DNA of 64,000 nucleotides from Mangrovimonas sp. TPBH4 (GTDB lineage: Bacteria; Bacteroidota; Bacteroidia; Flavobacteriales; Flavobacteriaceae), in contig NZ_LBIO01000042.1 of NCBI RefSeq assembly GCF_001280505.1, positions 1 to 64,000 on the forward strand, in the 5' to 3' direction. The notes beneath the pieces are model-generated. The model was given only the letters and a program-made list of their open reading frames with translations, was not told the origin of the DNA and searched no databases. The position numbers and the translations under genes are program-made. This document shows positions 33,639-41,354 of the stretch, one piece after another. The first letter of the stretch is position 1. Every line of letters begins with the position of its first letter.

Positions 33639-34892
33639 TTATTTCAAAATAACTTTTTTACTTATTGTATAATCTCCAGAGGTGAAATTAAGCATGTATA
33701 CTCCTTTTTGTAGGTGAGATAGATCTAGGGTTTTATTGTAAAACCCTTGTTGGCTAGAAAGTGATGTTTCTAATATTTTGCTTCCTTGCATGGAATAGAT
33801 GGTAAGATGGTTGGTGCCAGATTTAGCGACATCATAAATCAAGTTGATTTTACCATCGGAAGAAGGGTTTGGATAAACACCAAAAGTAACATTGTTGTCT
33901 AGTTCCTCTACTCCCAATGACTGGGTTACATTTTCAAAGGCAAAAGAAAGGTTTCCTGTGGAGCTACCTTCAAAAGCGGTGAAGTAAATCCTGTAAACCG
34001 AGTTGTCAGCATATTTTACATAATAAGCCATATCAGAATTCACATCATATTCTACTGATGAAACATAGGTTTTCCAATCGCTACCAATAGTATTGATCTC
34101 ATCGGAATAGGTTAAGGTTGGATTTTCTGTAGCGCCTTCCATTTCTTCATTTTGAGCTACAGTAACTTGGTCATTGTGTAGTACCCCTGTTACTGGCCAA
34201 AACAAAGAACCATTACCATTGTAATCTGAAATGTATTTTGTAGCAACAAAGTCCCAATCTGTTGTGGCCGGTTGAGCATAAACTTCTTCTCCCGTTTCCA
34301 AGGAATAGAAGTTATAGGTGTTGTTGGGGTTATTTGTATTTTCTAGTGTTACCGTGGTATCTTCTCCCCAAGCATTGGTACTGGTGTTCCAAGTGGCATA
34401 TTTAAATGTGTAACCATTAAAAGCATCCTGGTTTAAAAATTTACGATAGGTGCCATCTGCATATTTTAAAACAAAAATAACTGAGCCTTCAATGTGTTGG
34501 TTATCTGGGTTGTATTCTCCAAAACCATATGTTGCGGAACCATTGTCAAATGCACCTGTCCAAGTGGTTTCGCTATTGTACAATTGCGTCCATTCGGATT
34601 GGGCTTCAGTTGTTACTGGTATGTCATCCCAGGCGTTTGTATTGGTAGTTACCTCATATACTTTAATCCCTGCGTGATCATTTATGCGAATTCCTATATC
34701 GTCTTGTCCAGTTCTAAGGAAAGCTAGGTCCCAAACACTCCCGGGATAGGAGGTAGTGGTTAGGTTACTTAGTTTAAAGTAAACTTGGTTTGCATAGGAA
34801 GCCCCCATACTAAGATCTATATCTTGTTGGGCTTTCATATTAAGGATGCTTAGGAGCATCAAAAAAAGAGTGCAATGTAAAGTTTGTTTCAT
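33639..34892 (-). CDS. HmuY-like protein with T9SS type A sorting domain
   Basis: A secreted protein of 417 residues. The signal peptide (KQTLHCTLFLMLLSILNMKAQ) precedes two HmuY-type beta domains (about 25-190 and 200-330), marked by SVWDLAFLRTG and TTDWDFVATKYISDY. The C-terminal 73 residues (YPNPSSDGKINLIYD ... QGVYMLNFTSGDYTISKKVILK-like end) are a type A T9SS sorting signal. HmuY proteins capture heme at the cell surface and pass it to a TonB receptor; the heme ligands cannot be assigned here. It lies next to an operon encoding a HmuY lipoprotein and the receptor, has its own promoter and is terminated at 33583-33613. Confidence 0.82.
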   Translation of the reverse strand: MKQTLHCTLFLMLLSILNMKAQQDIDLSMGASYANQVYFKLSNLTTTSYPGSVWDLAFLRTGQDDIGIRINDHAGIKVYEVTTNTNAWDDIPVTTEAQSEWTQLYNSETTWTGAFDNGSATYGFGEYNPDNQHIEGSVIFVLKYADGTYRKFLNQDAFNGYTFKYATWNTSTNAWGEDTTVTLENTNNPNNTYNFYSLETGEEVYAQPATTDWDFVATKYISDYNGNGSLFWPVTGVLHNDQVTVAQNEEMEGATENPTLTYSDEINTIGSDWKTYVSSVEYDVNSDMAYYVKYADNSVYRIYFTAFEGSSTGNLSFAFENVTQSLGVEELDNNVTFGVYPNPSSDGKINLIYDVAKSGTNHLTIYSMQGSKILETSLSSQQGFYNKTLDLSHLQKGVYMLNFTSGDYTISKKVILK

Positions 34893-34932
34893 AATGTAAT
34901 AATTAGGGTTGGTTATTGATTTTGTATGTCTT

Positions 34933-34962
34933 GAAAATTAATTTGGGCACTTTAGATCCAAA
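34933..34962 (-). promoter_or_regulatory. promoter of the T9SS-sorted HmuY-like gene
   Basis: On the minus strand, TTTG (34962-34959) is spaced 18 bases from TAATTTTC (34940-34933), one mismatch from the Bacteroidota -7 consensus. A TTTAGAT element at 34951-34957, similar to the heme-locus palindrome at 38420-38435, lies next to the -33 box. Confidence 0.5.
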
Positions 34963-35102
34963 TTTTGACAGTTTTTTCTGCTTAAATTTAGTTTTTTTCT
35001 CTTTGGTACAACGGCTTTTTGAGTTATGATTTGTTGCTTTTAAATAGATTTCCTGTAGGAATTAACTTAATTGCTTGATATGTGCTGTTTTGGGTTCTTG
35101 AG

Positions 35103-35135
35103 AAAAAAAAGCCACTGTATTTCAAGTGGCCTTTG
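35103..35135 (-). terminator. terminator of the TonB receptor-HmuY operon
   Basis: On the minus strand GCCACT and AGTGGC flank a short loop and are followed by TTTTTTTT. It lies 6 bases after the stop codon of the HmuY lipoprotein gene. Confidence 0.8.
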
Positions 35136-35140
35136 TTACA

Positions 35141-36232
35141 TTATTGTAGTAGTGAGTATACAAACTCTGGGTTTCCTCGTTCACCGGATTCGGTGGACAT
35201 TGCCAAGAATTTTAGTTTGTAAAGGTTGCCATCGGTATCGCTGATGATGTAGAATACATTTTCTTTTACAGAAGGGGAAGCGCTAGGACCTCCGCCATTT
35301 CTCCAGCTGCTTCCAATAGTTCTTTGGTCATTGTATACAAAATTGGCGTCAACAACATTAGCTAACGTAAATTCATTATAGGTTAATTCTGTTTCAACTT
35401 CAGAATCGATCATATAAATGCCAACGTTGGCTTTGGTGTTATTCACCACAAAATCGGAATATCCATAAGCACCGTAACCTTCGATGAGGTTCGTGAATAC
35501 TGTGAAGTTTAAATCCCAGTTCGTGGCCGCTGGCTCAACAGCTACTTCATTGTTGGTATTGAAGCTAAAGAAGGTGAAATTATGCTCGTTGTTTTTTGAA
35601 ATAACAACTTCTTCATGGGTGGTATCATCCAAGTTGGCATATTGCAATACATAGTCGTTACCGTCTTTTAAAACGCGAATTTTCATCCATCCTCTTGATT
35701 CACCGGTTACGGCAATGGTACCAGTTTCTGGAGTTTCTGTGCCAACTTCATAGCCTAAGTTTAATAGGTATACTTTGTTGTCGGCATCATTTTCTGAAAT
35801 CGTGGCAATGGCGGTTTCAGAAATATCACCTGATGGAGCGTCTACAAAGGCTGCACTCGCCGCTTGAAAGGTTCCAACCGCAACTTGAGGTTGTAATTGC
35901 TGTACTTCCTGGTCGCTAGAGCTTACCGCATCAATATCGGTTGAGGTTAAAGCCGCAGTAGCCATGTAGATAGATCCGTTGATGGTCACTTTGAATTCAT
36001 CACCAGAATAAAATCCTAGGTCCCAAGAATCGCGTTGTACACTAGTGCTGGTGTTGGTGCTCAAATCTACATACACTTGGTTTTGTTGGTTTGGGCCTCC
36101 TACCTCTGGACTTACACTTGCGCCCTCAATTACAATGGAGATTGGGCCAGAGGGTGAATCATCATCACTACTACAGCTTGTAAAACCCAAGGTAGCAGCT
36201 ACGCATAATACAGTAAAAAGTTTGTTGATCAT
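35141..36232 (-). CDS. HmuY-family heme-binding lipoprotein
   Basis: A protein of 363 residues. The signal INKLFTVLCVAATLGFTSCSSDDD gives a lipobox at Cys20 followed by the acidic +2 region typical of exported surface lipoproteins in Bacteroidota. Two HmuY-like domains carry RDSWDLGFYSGD (about 65-76) and ATNWDLNFTVF. The last part (NGGGPSASPSVKENVFYIISDTDGNLYKLKF) matches the HmuY C-terminal strand. It probably presents heme or an iron complex to the TonB receptor encoded 13 bases upstream. The specific heme-coordinating residues could not be identified. Lipoprotein counterpart of the T9SS-exported form next door. Confidence 0.82.
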   Translation of the reverse strand: MINKLFTVLCVAATLGFTSCSSDDDSPSGPISIVIEGASVSPEVGGPNQQNQVYVDLSTNTSTSVQRDSWDLGFYSGDEFKVTINGSIYMATAALTSTDIDAVSSSDQEVQQLQPQVAVGTFQAASAAFVDAPSGDISETAIATISENDADNKVYLLNLGYEVGTETPETGTIAVTGESRGWMKIRVLKDGNDYVLQYANLDDTTHEEVVISKNNEHNFTFFSFNTNNEVAVEPAATNWDLNFTVFTNLIEGYGAYGYSDFVVNNTKANVGIYMIDSEVETELTYNEFTLANVVDANFVYNDQRTIGSSWRNGGGPSASPSVKENVFYIISDTDGNLYKLKFLAMSTESGERGNPEFVYSLLQ

Positions 36233-36245
36233 AATGGTATTAATT

Positions 36246-38381
36246 TTAAAAATTCAGATTATATAATAGTTTTAAATAAAATGAGCGTCCGTAACCCAAC
36301 AGCAGGGATTGACTACCTGAGGAGTGTGTGCCTCCAGAACTGAAATTGCTAATATTCACACTAGTGATATCCAGAAGGTTTCTGGCTCCTACAGTTGTAG
36401 TTAGTTTATTGTCAAAGAATGATTTTTTAACAGAGGCATCCAACCAACCATACCCATCGGTGGTTTGTTGCTCAAATGTGGCATAACCATTTTCATCTAG
36501 CCCCGATTGTACAAATCTTTGGGTAGGTCCTTGGTATTTAAAAAGCATGGTGATAAAAGTGTCCCATTTCTTTAGTTGATACGTGCTGCTTGTGTTGATT
36601 TGATAGGCATATAGAAAGTCATCATTTGAATTGACCTCTTTTTGGTGAATTTGACTAATTCCTTGCAGGGAAGCCCCTATTTTAAGTGTCCAACGATCTG
36701 CATTTAAGGAGTTGTCGGAGGTGATACCCCAAAGTTTATAACTATCAATATTAATAGCTTGGTCTAGCCGTGGAGAGAAGCTTACTGTAGCCCAAGCAAT
36801 TTTGTCTTGAATGTCTATATAGCTTAACTTTAGAACATTTTGTAATGAAATATTGTTGAAATAGCTGTGTTTTTTAAGGTTGATAAATGCAGTTATTCCG
36901 TTTTCTGGATTTAGGTTTTCATTTCCTCTATAATTATGATTTTCATTAAAAAGGATGTAATAGAGTTCTTCGAAATTTGGCGTTCTATAAGAGGTTCCTA
37001 CGTTAGCCCTAAGCTCAAAGCCATGGGACATTAAATAGCGAGCACTTAAACTACCTGTTACTTTAGAGTGGTACTTTGTATTGTACTCGTAGCGTAAACC
37101 AGGTCTTAAAGAAATGGCTTTGTTAAGTTGGTATTCTGATGAGCCAAATACGGCGTAGTTACTTTGTATTTTGGTTCTGTCTTCTTGAGTGTAACCTCCT
37201 GTGGCTTGAGTGTCGAAACCTTCATTATATTGGGTTTCATAGCCTAATTGAAAATTAAGATTTTTGGTTTTTACTAAGTTGCTTATAGTCCCTTTGGAAA
37301 AGAATACTTTACTGGACTGGTAGGTCTCGTTGGTTTCATTCGTTTTGTCTTCCGTAAGGATGTAATAAGTAAATTCATTCAGATTGCGTTCTTGTTGTTG
37401 ATAGGAAAAAGAGGCCTGATAGTTAGCACTAGAATTTAAACTTCCATTAAGATTTAGGTTGTTGACAAATCGATGGGTGTTAAATATTTTATCCTCTAAA
37501 GCATAGGGATTGCTGGTTTGTGATGCTACATCAATATTTGGATTGACTGTTCGGTTATAATAGTTTAGGGTCTCATTAAAATATTCAAACTTGTAATTAA
37601 GGTTGAAACGATCTGTTTTGTAATTGACCATAGCGCCACTAGTAAGTTGGGTTTTTGGCAACCATTCGTAACCACGTAAGCTATCATTTAAGTAATGATC
37701 TTTTCCTTGTCTATCATTCAAAAAACCTGCAAATTGGTTGCGGTTAAAGCCTATTTTAGCGAACCATTTTTCGGAGAGATTGTGGGCTAGGTTTATGCCT
37801 TGTATATGTCTTCCTTCATCAAACCAAGCATATTCATCGCTTACGGTTTCTTCTTGAACTAAGGCTTCCAGTTTCCAATTGCTATCAATGGATTTTTTGG
37901 TAATGATGTTAATGACACCAGAAACAGCATTGGCACCGTATTCTACACCCATGGCACCTTCCACAATTTCGATACGTTCAATATCGTCCAGGTTGATTTG
38001 CGTTAAATCTATGTTGTTACCAAGTCCGTTATCACTTACCAATGGGATGTTGTCTACGAGAATATTAAAGTATTGGGCATCCAAACCAAAAAAGGATATG
38101 GTTGATTTCCCTGTTTGCGAACTCGGTAGAATGGTAAGGTTCAGGTTGAAATTGAGCAAATCGGCTAAATTATTGGCTGCCTGATTGTCTATTTGTTCCC
38201 TTTTTATAACAATAACATTGTGCACCGATTTTTTGATGGACTGCGGATTGTACTGTCCCGTAACCACTACTTCGGTTAAGGCTTCAATTTGGGTAGAGTC
38301 TTGTTTCACTTCCTGTGAAAAAGCGAAGCAGCTTAAAAAAAGTGAAAAATAAATAACGATTTTATTTTTATTTAGACTCAT
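36246..38381 (-). CDS. TonB-dependent receptor, heme-receptor type
   Basis: A protein of 711 residues. A signal peptide (about 1-22), TonB-box-like EALTEVVVTGQ, plug domain (about 40-155; YGANAVSGVINIITKKS) and a 22-strand barrel. The barrel contains YRTP (about 464-467), His482 and NENLNPE, matching the FRAP / His / NPNL arrangement of heme receptors such as HmuR and HemR. It lacks the N-terminal carboxypeptidase-regulatory domain of SusC-type receptors. The HmuY lipoprotein gene follows by 13 bases in the same operon. It is transcribed divergently from the DUF6607 gene across a 73-base intergenic region with a palindrome. Its substrate is inferred to be heme or a similar iron complex. Confidence 0.88.
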   Translation of the reverse strand: MSLNKNKIVIYFSLFLSCFAFSQEVKQDSTQIEALTEVVVTGQYNPQSIKKSVHNVIVIKREQIDNQAANNLADLLNFNLNLTILPSSQTGKSTISFFGLDAQYFNILVDNIPLVSDNGLGNNIDLTQINLDDIERIEIVEGAMGVEYGANAVSGVINIITKKSIDSNWKLEALVQEETVSDEYAWFDEGRHIQGINLAHNLSEKWFAKIGFNRNQFAGFLNDRQGKDHYLNDSLRGYEWLPKTQLTSGAMVNYKTDRFNLNYKFEYFNETLNYYNRTVNPNIDVASQTSNPYALEDKIFNTHRFVNNLNLNGSLNSSANYQASFSYQQQERNLNEFTYYILTEDKTNETNETYQSSKVFFSKGTISNLVKTKNLNFQLGYETQYNEGFDTQATGGYTQEDRTKIQSNYAVFGSSEYQLNKAISLRPGLRYEYNTKYHSKVTGSLSARYLMSHGFELRANVGTSYRTPNFEELYYILFNENHNYRGNENLNPENGITAFINLKKHSYFNNISLQNVLKLSYIDIQDKIAWATVSFSPRLDQAINIDSYKLWGITSDNSLNADRWTLKIGASLQGISQIHQKEVNSNDDFLYAYQINTSSTYQLKKWDTFITMLFKYQGPTQRFVQSGLDENGYATFEQQTTDGYGWLDASVKKSFFDNKLTTTVGARNLLDITSVNISNFSSGGTHSSGSQSLLLGYGRSFYLKLLYNLNF

Positions 38382-38401
38382 TCTTGATTAGTTTTGCGGT
38401 G

Positions 38402-38409
38402 CAAATATA
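38402..38409 (-). promoter_or_regulatory. -7 box of the TonB receptor promoter
   Basis: TATATTTG on the minus strand is an exact Bacteroidota -7 box. Its -33 region coincides with the palindrome at 38420-38435. The predicted leader is about 14 bases before the ATG at 38381. Confidence 0.6.
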
Positions 38410-38419
38410 TCAATGTTAT

Positions 38420-38435
38420 TTTAAATCAATCTAAA
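38420..38435. promoter_or_regulatory. palindromic operator candidate in the divergent heme-locus promoter
   Basis: TTTAAATCAATCTAAA is an imperfect 16-bp palindrome (12 of 16 positions symmetric). It covers the -33 region of the TonB receptor promoter and lies 20 bases upstream of the DUF6607 start. Position and symmetry suggest an iron-responsive repressor site (Fur- or DtxR-like). Confidence 0.5.
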
Positions 38436-38454
38436 TAAGCATAAAATTTTCTCA

Positions 38455-39360
38455 ATGAAACGTATTTTCCCATTAGTGGCAGTGGCATTATTACTAAGTG
38501 TAAACCTAAATGCCCAAAACAAGAAGAAGCAGGACCAACAGGCCATCAAGGATATGTGTGGCTGTTATAAGGTGAACTTCAATTTCGCCGAAACTTTTGA
38601 GTATTCAGGAGATTCAACTTACGTGCCTTCCAAAACAAAACACGACAGAGGTTTGGAGTGGGTGCAATTGGTAGAGGATAGCAAGGATAAAATTTCCATG
38701 CAGCATTTATTGATCGTAGGACCATCGGATGCCCCTCATATTGTAAAGCACTGGAGACAGGATTGGGAATTCGAAAACACCGATTTGTATGTATACGACC
38801 ATAATAATAAGTGGAGCTACCAAAGTTTGCCGAAAAGTGAAGTAAAAGGACAGTGGACGCAAAAAGTATTTCAAGTGGATGATAGTCCTAGATACGAGGG
38901 AACCGCGACTTGGGTACACGTAGATGGCAAAAGCTATTGGGAAAATACCACTACGGCGCCACTTCCAAGACGTGAGTATACACAACGTAGTGATTATAAT
39001 GTAACTGTAAGAAGAAATCGCCACGAAATCACCGATAACGGTTGGATCCACAACCAGGACAACGACAAGTTAGTGCGTGAGGAAGGAAACGAAGATAAAG
39101 TGTTGGCTCAAGAAAAAGGATACAATACTTATGTAAAAGTAGACGATAGCAAGTGTAAAGCTGCACAGGACTACTGGAATACCAATCAGGCTAAATGGGC
39201 TTTGGTAAGAGCTAAGTGGGATGAAGTGTTTGCAAGACATAAAGACTTATATTTGGAGGAAAAAGTAGATAACAAAGTATTGTTTAAATATTTGTTTGAT
39301 GCTGAAAAATACCAAACAGCGGAGGAGATCAATCCGTTAATTGAATCTTTTGTAAAATAA
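38455..39360 (+). CDS. DUF6607 family exported protein
   Basis: A protein of 301 residues. Signal peptide KRIFPLVAVALLLSVNLNAQ, then a soluble domain with the DUF6607 features DMCGCYKVNFNFAETFEYS, QHLLIVG, HIVKHWRQDWEFEN and PLPRREYTQRSDYN. The domain also has many conserved His, Trp and Cys residues (the DMCGC pair near residue 33-37 could bind a metal or heme, but this is inference). It is periplasmic. First gene of the rightward half of the heme locus, followed after 4 bases by the ankyrin gene. No function has been established to my knowledge. Confidence 0.75.
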   Translation: MKRIFPLVAVALLLSVNLNAQNKKKQDQQAIKDMCGCYKVNFNFAETFEYSGDSTYVPSKTKHDRGLEWVQLVEDSKDKISMQHLLIVGPSDAPHIVKHWRQDWEFENTDLYVYDHNNKWSYQSLPKSEVKGQWTQKVFQVDDSPRYEGTATWVHVDGKSYWENTTTAPLPRREYTQRSDYNVTVRRNRHEITDNGWIHNQDNDKLVREEGNEDKVLAQEKGYNTYVKVDDSKCKAAQDYWNTNQAKWALVRAKWDEVFARHKDLYLEEKVDNKVLFKYLFDAEKYQTAEEINPLIESFVK

Positions 39361-39364
39361 ACTT

Positions 39365-40846
39365 ATGAATAGTTGTTTTAAATCCTGTATCCTCGGTGCT
39401 ATGTTGCTACTGGGGATACAGTCGTTTTCACAGGATAATGCTTTTTTAAGCCGTGACTTTTGGAAATCAAAGCCAGATGTTGCCGTTGTAAAAGCAAAAA
39501 TTGCTGAAGGAAATGACCCTGCCCAGGCCAATGCTAATAATTTTGATGCTGTGGTTTATGCCATTTTGGAAGGCGCACCATTCAATACCATAGTGTACTT
39601 AATGTCGCAGGAGGGTAATGGTGTGAATAAATTGACCCACGATGGGCGTACGTATATTTTCTGGGCGGCCTATAAAGGGAATACCGAAGTCATGGAGTAT
39701 TTGTTGCAACATGGTGCCAAAACCGATATCAAGGATGATAAGGGGAATACAATCTTAAATTTTGCGGCATCTTCAGGTCAAAAGAATACGCAGGTGTATG
39801 ACCTATGTTTGGCCAATGGAGCCAATTTAAAAAAGGACCTTACACCTAATGGAGCCAATGCTTTGCTGTTGGTGGCACCAAATGATTACGATTTTCAATT
39901 GGTTCAATACTTCCAAAAAAAGGGATTGGATATCAATAGCGTGGATGGAGATGGCAATGGGATTTTCAACTATGTTGCTAGAACAGGCAATTTGGAAGCC
40001 TTGAAAGCATTACAGGCTAGAGGGATAACAGGCAACAATCAAGCCTTTATGTTTGCTGCCTACGGAACTAGAGGAAAGACCAACGGTATTGAAGTTTATA
40101 AATTTTTGGAGGAACAAGGCCTTAATCCTAATGTGATTAATAGAGAAGGACAGACACCTTTACATATTTTGGCGTCAAGAAGCAAGGATGAAGAATTGAT
40201 CAACTATCTTTTAGAGAAAGGGTTGGACGTAAATGAAGAAGATCATGATGGGAATACTGCATTTATGAATGCCGCCTACCGTAATAGCTTGGATATGGTG
40301 CAATTGCTTTCTAAAAATCTTAAGGATATTAACCATGCCAACAAAAAAGGACAAACAGCCTTGTTTTACGCGGTGAAAGGAAATACAGTTGAAGTTGTTG
40401 ATTTCTTATTGAAAAGAGGAGCGAAAATTGACATTGTGGATACCGAAGGAAATAGTTTGGTGTATGCGCTGGTAAATTCTTATTCCAAAAGAAATCCTAA
40501 AGGGTTTTCGGAAAAATTAAGTAGCCTTGAAAAACATGGATTACAGTTGGGGCAAACCCAAAAGAATGGCAATACATGGTATCATATGTCTGTTGAAAAG
40601 GGGATTTTGGAGGTGTTGAAAATGGCTGCAGAAATGAAAATCGATGTGAATGCCAAAAATGGAGAAGGCAATACGGCCTTGCATTTGGCAGCCATGAAAG
40701 CTTCGGATGATAGCATCATGAAATTTTTGGTAGCACAAGGAGCCAACAGAACCCTTATGACCGAATTTGAGGAAACGGCCTATGATTTGGCCCAAGAAAA
40801 TGAATTGCTGAAGAGCAACAACATTTCAATAGAATTTTTAAAATAA
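39365..40846 (+). CDS. exported ankyrin-repeat protein
   Basis: A protein of 493 residues. Signal peptide NSCFKSCILGAMLLLGIQSFSQ indicates periplasmic export, unusual for ankyrin proteins. It is built almost entirely of about 12 ankyrin repeats (about 60-485; DGRTYIFWAAYKGNTEVMEYLLQHGAKTDIKDDKGNT, REGQTPLHILASRS, DHDGNTAFMNAAYRN, KKGQTALFYAVKGN, GEGNTALHLAA). Ankyrin solenoids are protein-protein scaffolds. Start chosen at the ATG 4 bases after the DUF6607 stop. It lies within the rightward heme-locus operon, suggesting it organises the DUF6607, DUF2271 and reductase proteins at the membrane. Confidence 0.85.
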   Translation: MNSCFKSCILGAMLLLGIQSFSQDNAFLSRDFWKSKPDVAVVKAKIAEGNDPAQANANNFDAVVYAILEGAPFNTIVYLMSQEGNGVNKLTHDGRTYIFWAAYKGNTEVMEYLLQHGAKTDIKDDKGNTILNFAASSGQKNTQVYDLCLANGANLKKDLTPNGANALLLVAPNDYDFQLVQYFQKKGLDINSVDGDGNGIFNYVARTGNLEALKALQARGITGNNQAFMFAAYGTRGKTNGIEVYKFLEEQGLNPNVINREGQTPLHILASRSKDEELINYLLEKGLDVNEEDHDGNTAFMNAAYRNSLDMVQLLSKNLKDINHANKKGQTALFYAVKGNTVEVVDFLLKRGAKIDIVDTEGNSLVYALVNSYSKRNPKGFSEKLSSLEKHGLQLGQTQKNGNTWYHMSVEKGILEVLKMAAEMKIDVNAKNGEGNTALHLAAMKASDDSIMKFLVAQGANRTLMTEFEETAYDLAQENELLKSNNISIEFLK

Positions 40847-40858
40847 GACATTGACAGA

Positions 40859-41344
40859 ATGAAGAATATACGTTTCATAGCAGTAGCATTGATAATGGTT
40901 TTTGGATTGGTTTCGTTTACCAATCAAGGGCCGTCTACCAAATATAAATGCATGATTCAATTGACCAATTATACCGGGGAAGGTGCGTATGTAGCCATTT
41001 CATTGATCAATCCAGAAGGAGACTATGAGCAAACTTTGTTTGTTCAAGGTGATGATAATGAGTGGTACAATACTTTGGAATCTTGGTGGAAGTTTTACGG
41101 TAAAAAACGAAACAATATCGATGCCATTACAGGGGCTACGATCTCTGGGGGAGAGCGTAGTATTAATGTTATTGAAATCGAAGATTCTAAAATTGATGCC
41201 GGATATAGCATCCGTTTTGAAACTGCAGTAGAAGATCAAGAATATTACACGCAGGACGTAGAGTTTCCGTTGACATCAGAAACTGTAAAAAGCAAAGCAG
41301 AAGGAAGAGGATTTATCCGTTATGTCCGCATGATGCCAAATTAA
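40859..41344 (+). CDS. DUF2271 family exported protein
   Basis: A protein of 161 residues. N-terminal hydrophobic signal (about 4-21, ending SFTNQG). The remainder is a single beta-rich domain with the DUF2271 signatures LTNYTGEGAYVAISLINPEGDYEQTLFVQG and IDAITGATISGGERSINVIEI. The family co-occurs with PepSY transmembrane reductases and iron-uptake genes, as here; its function is not settled. It ends 10 bases before the PepSY reductase gene, so the two are probably co-translated and interact in the periplasm. Confidence 0.82.
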   Translation: MKNIRFIAVALIMVFGLVSFTNQGPSTKYKCMIQLTNYTGEGAYVAISLINPEGDYEQTLFVQGDDNEWYNTLESWWKFYGKKRNNIDAITGATISGGERSINVIEIEDSKIDAGYSIRFETAVEDQEYYTQDVEFPLTSETVKSKAEGRGFIRYVRMMPN

Positions 41345-41354
41345 ACAATTTAAT

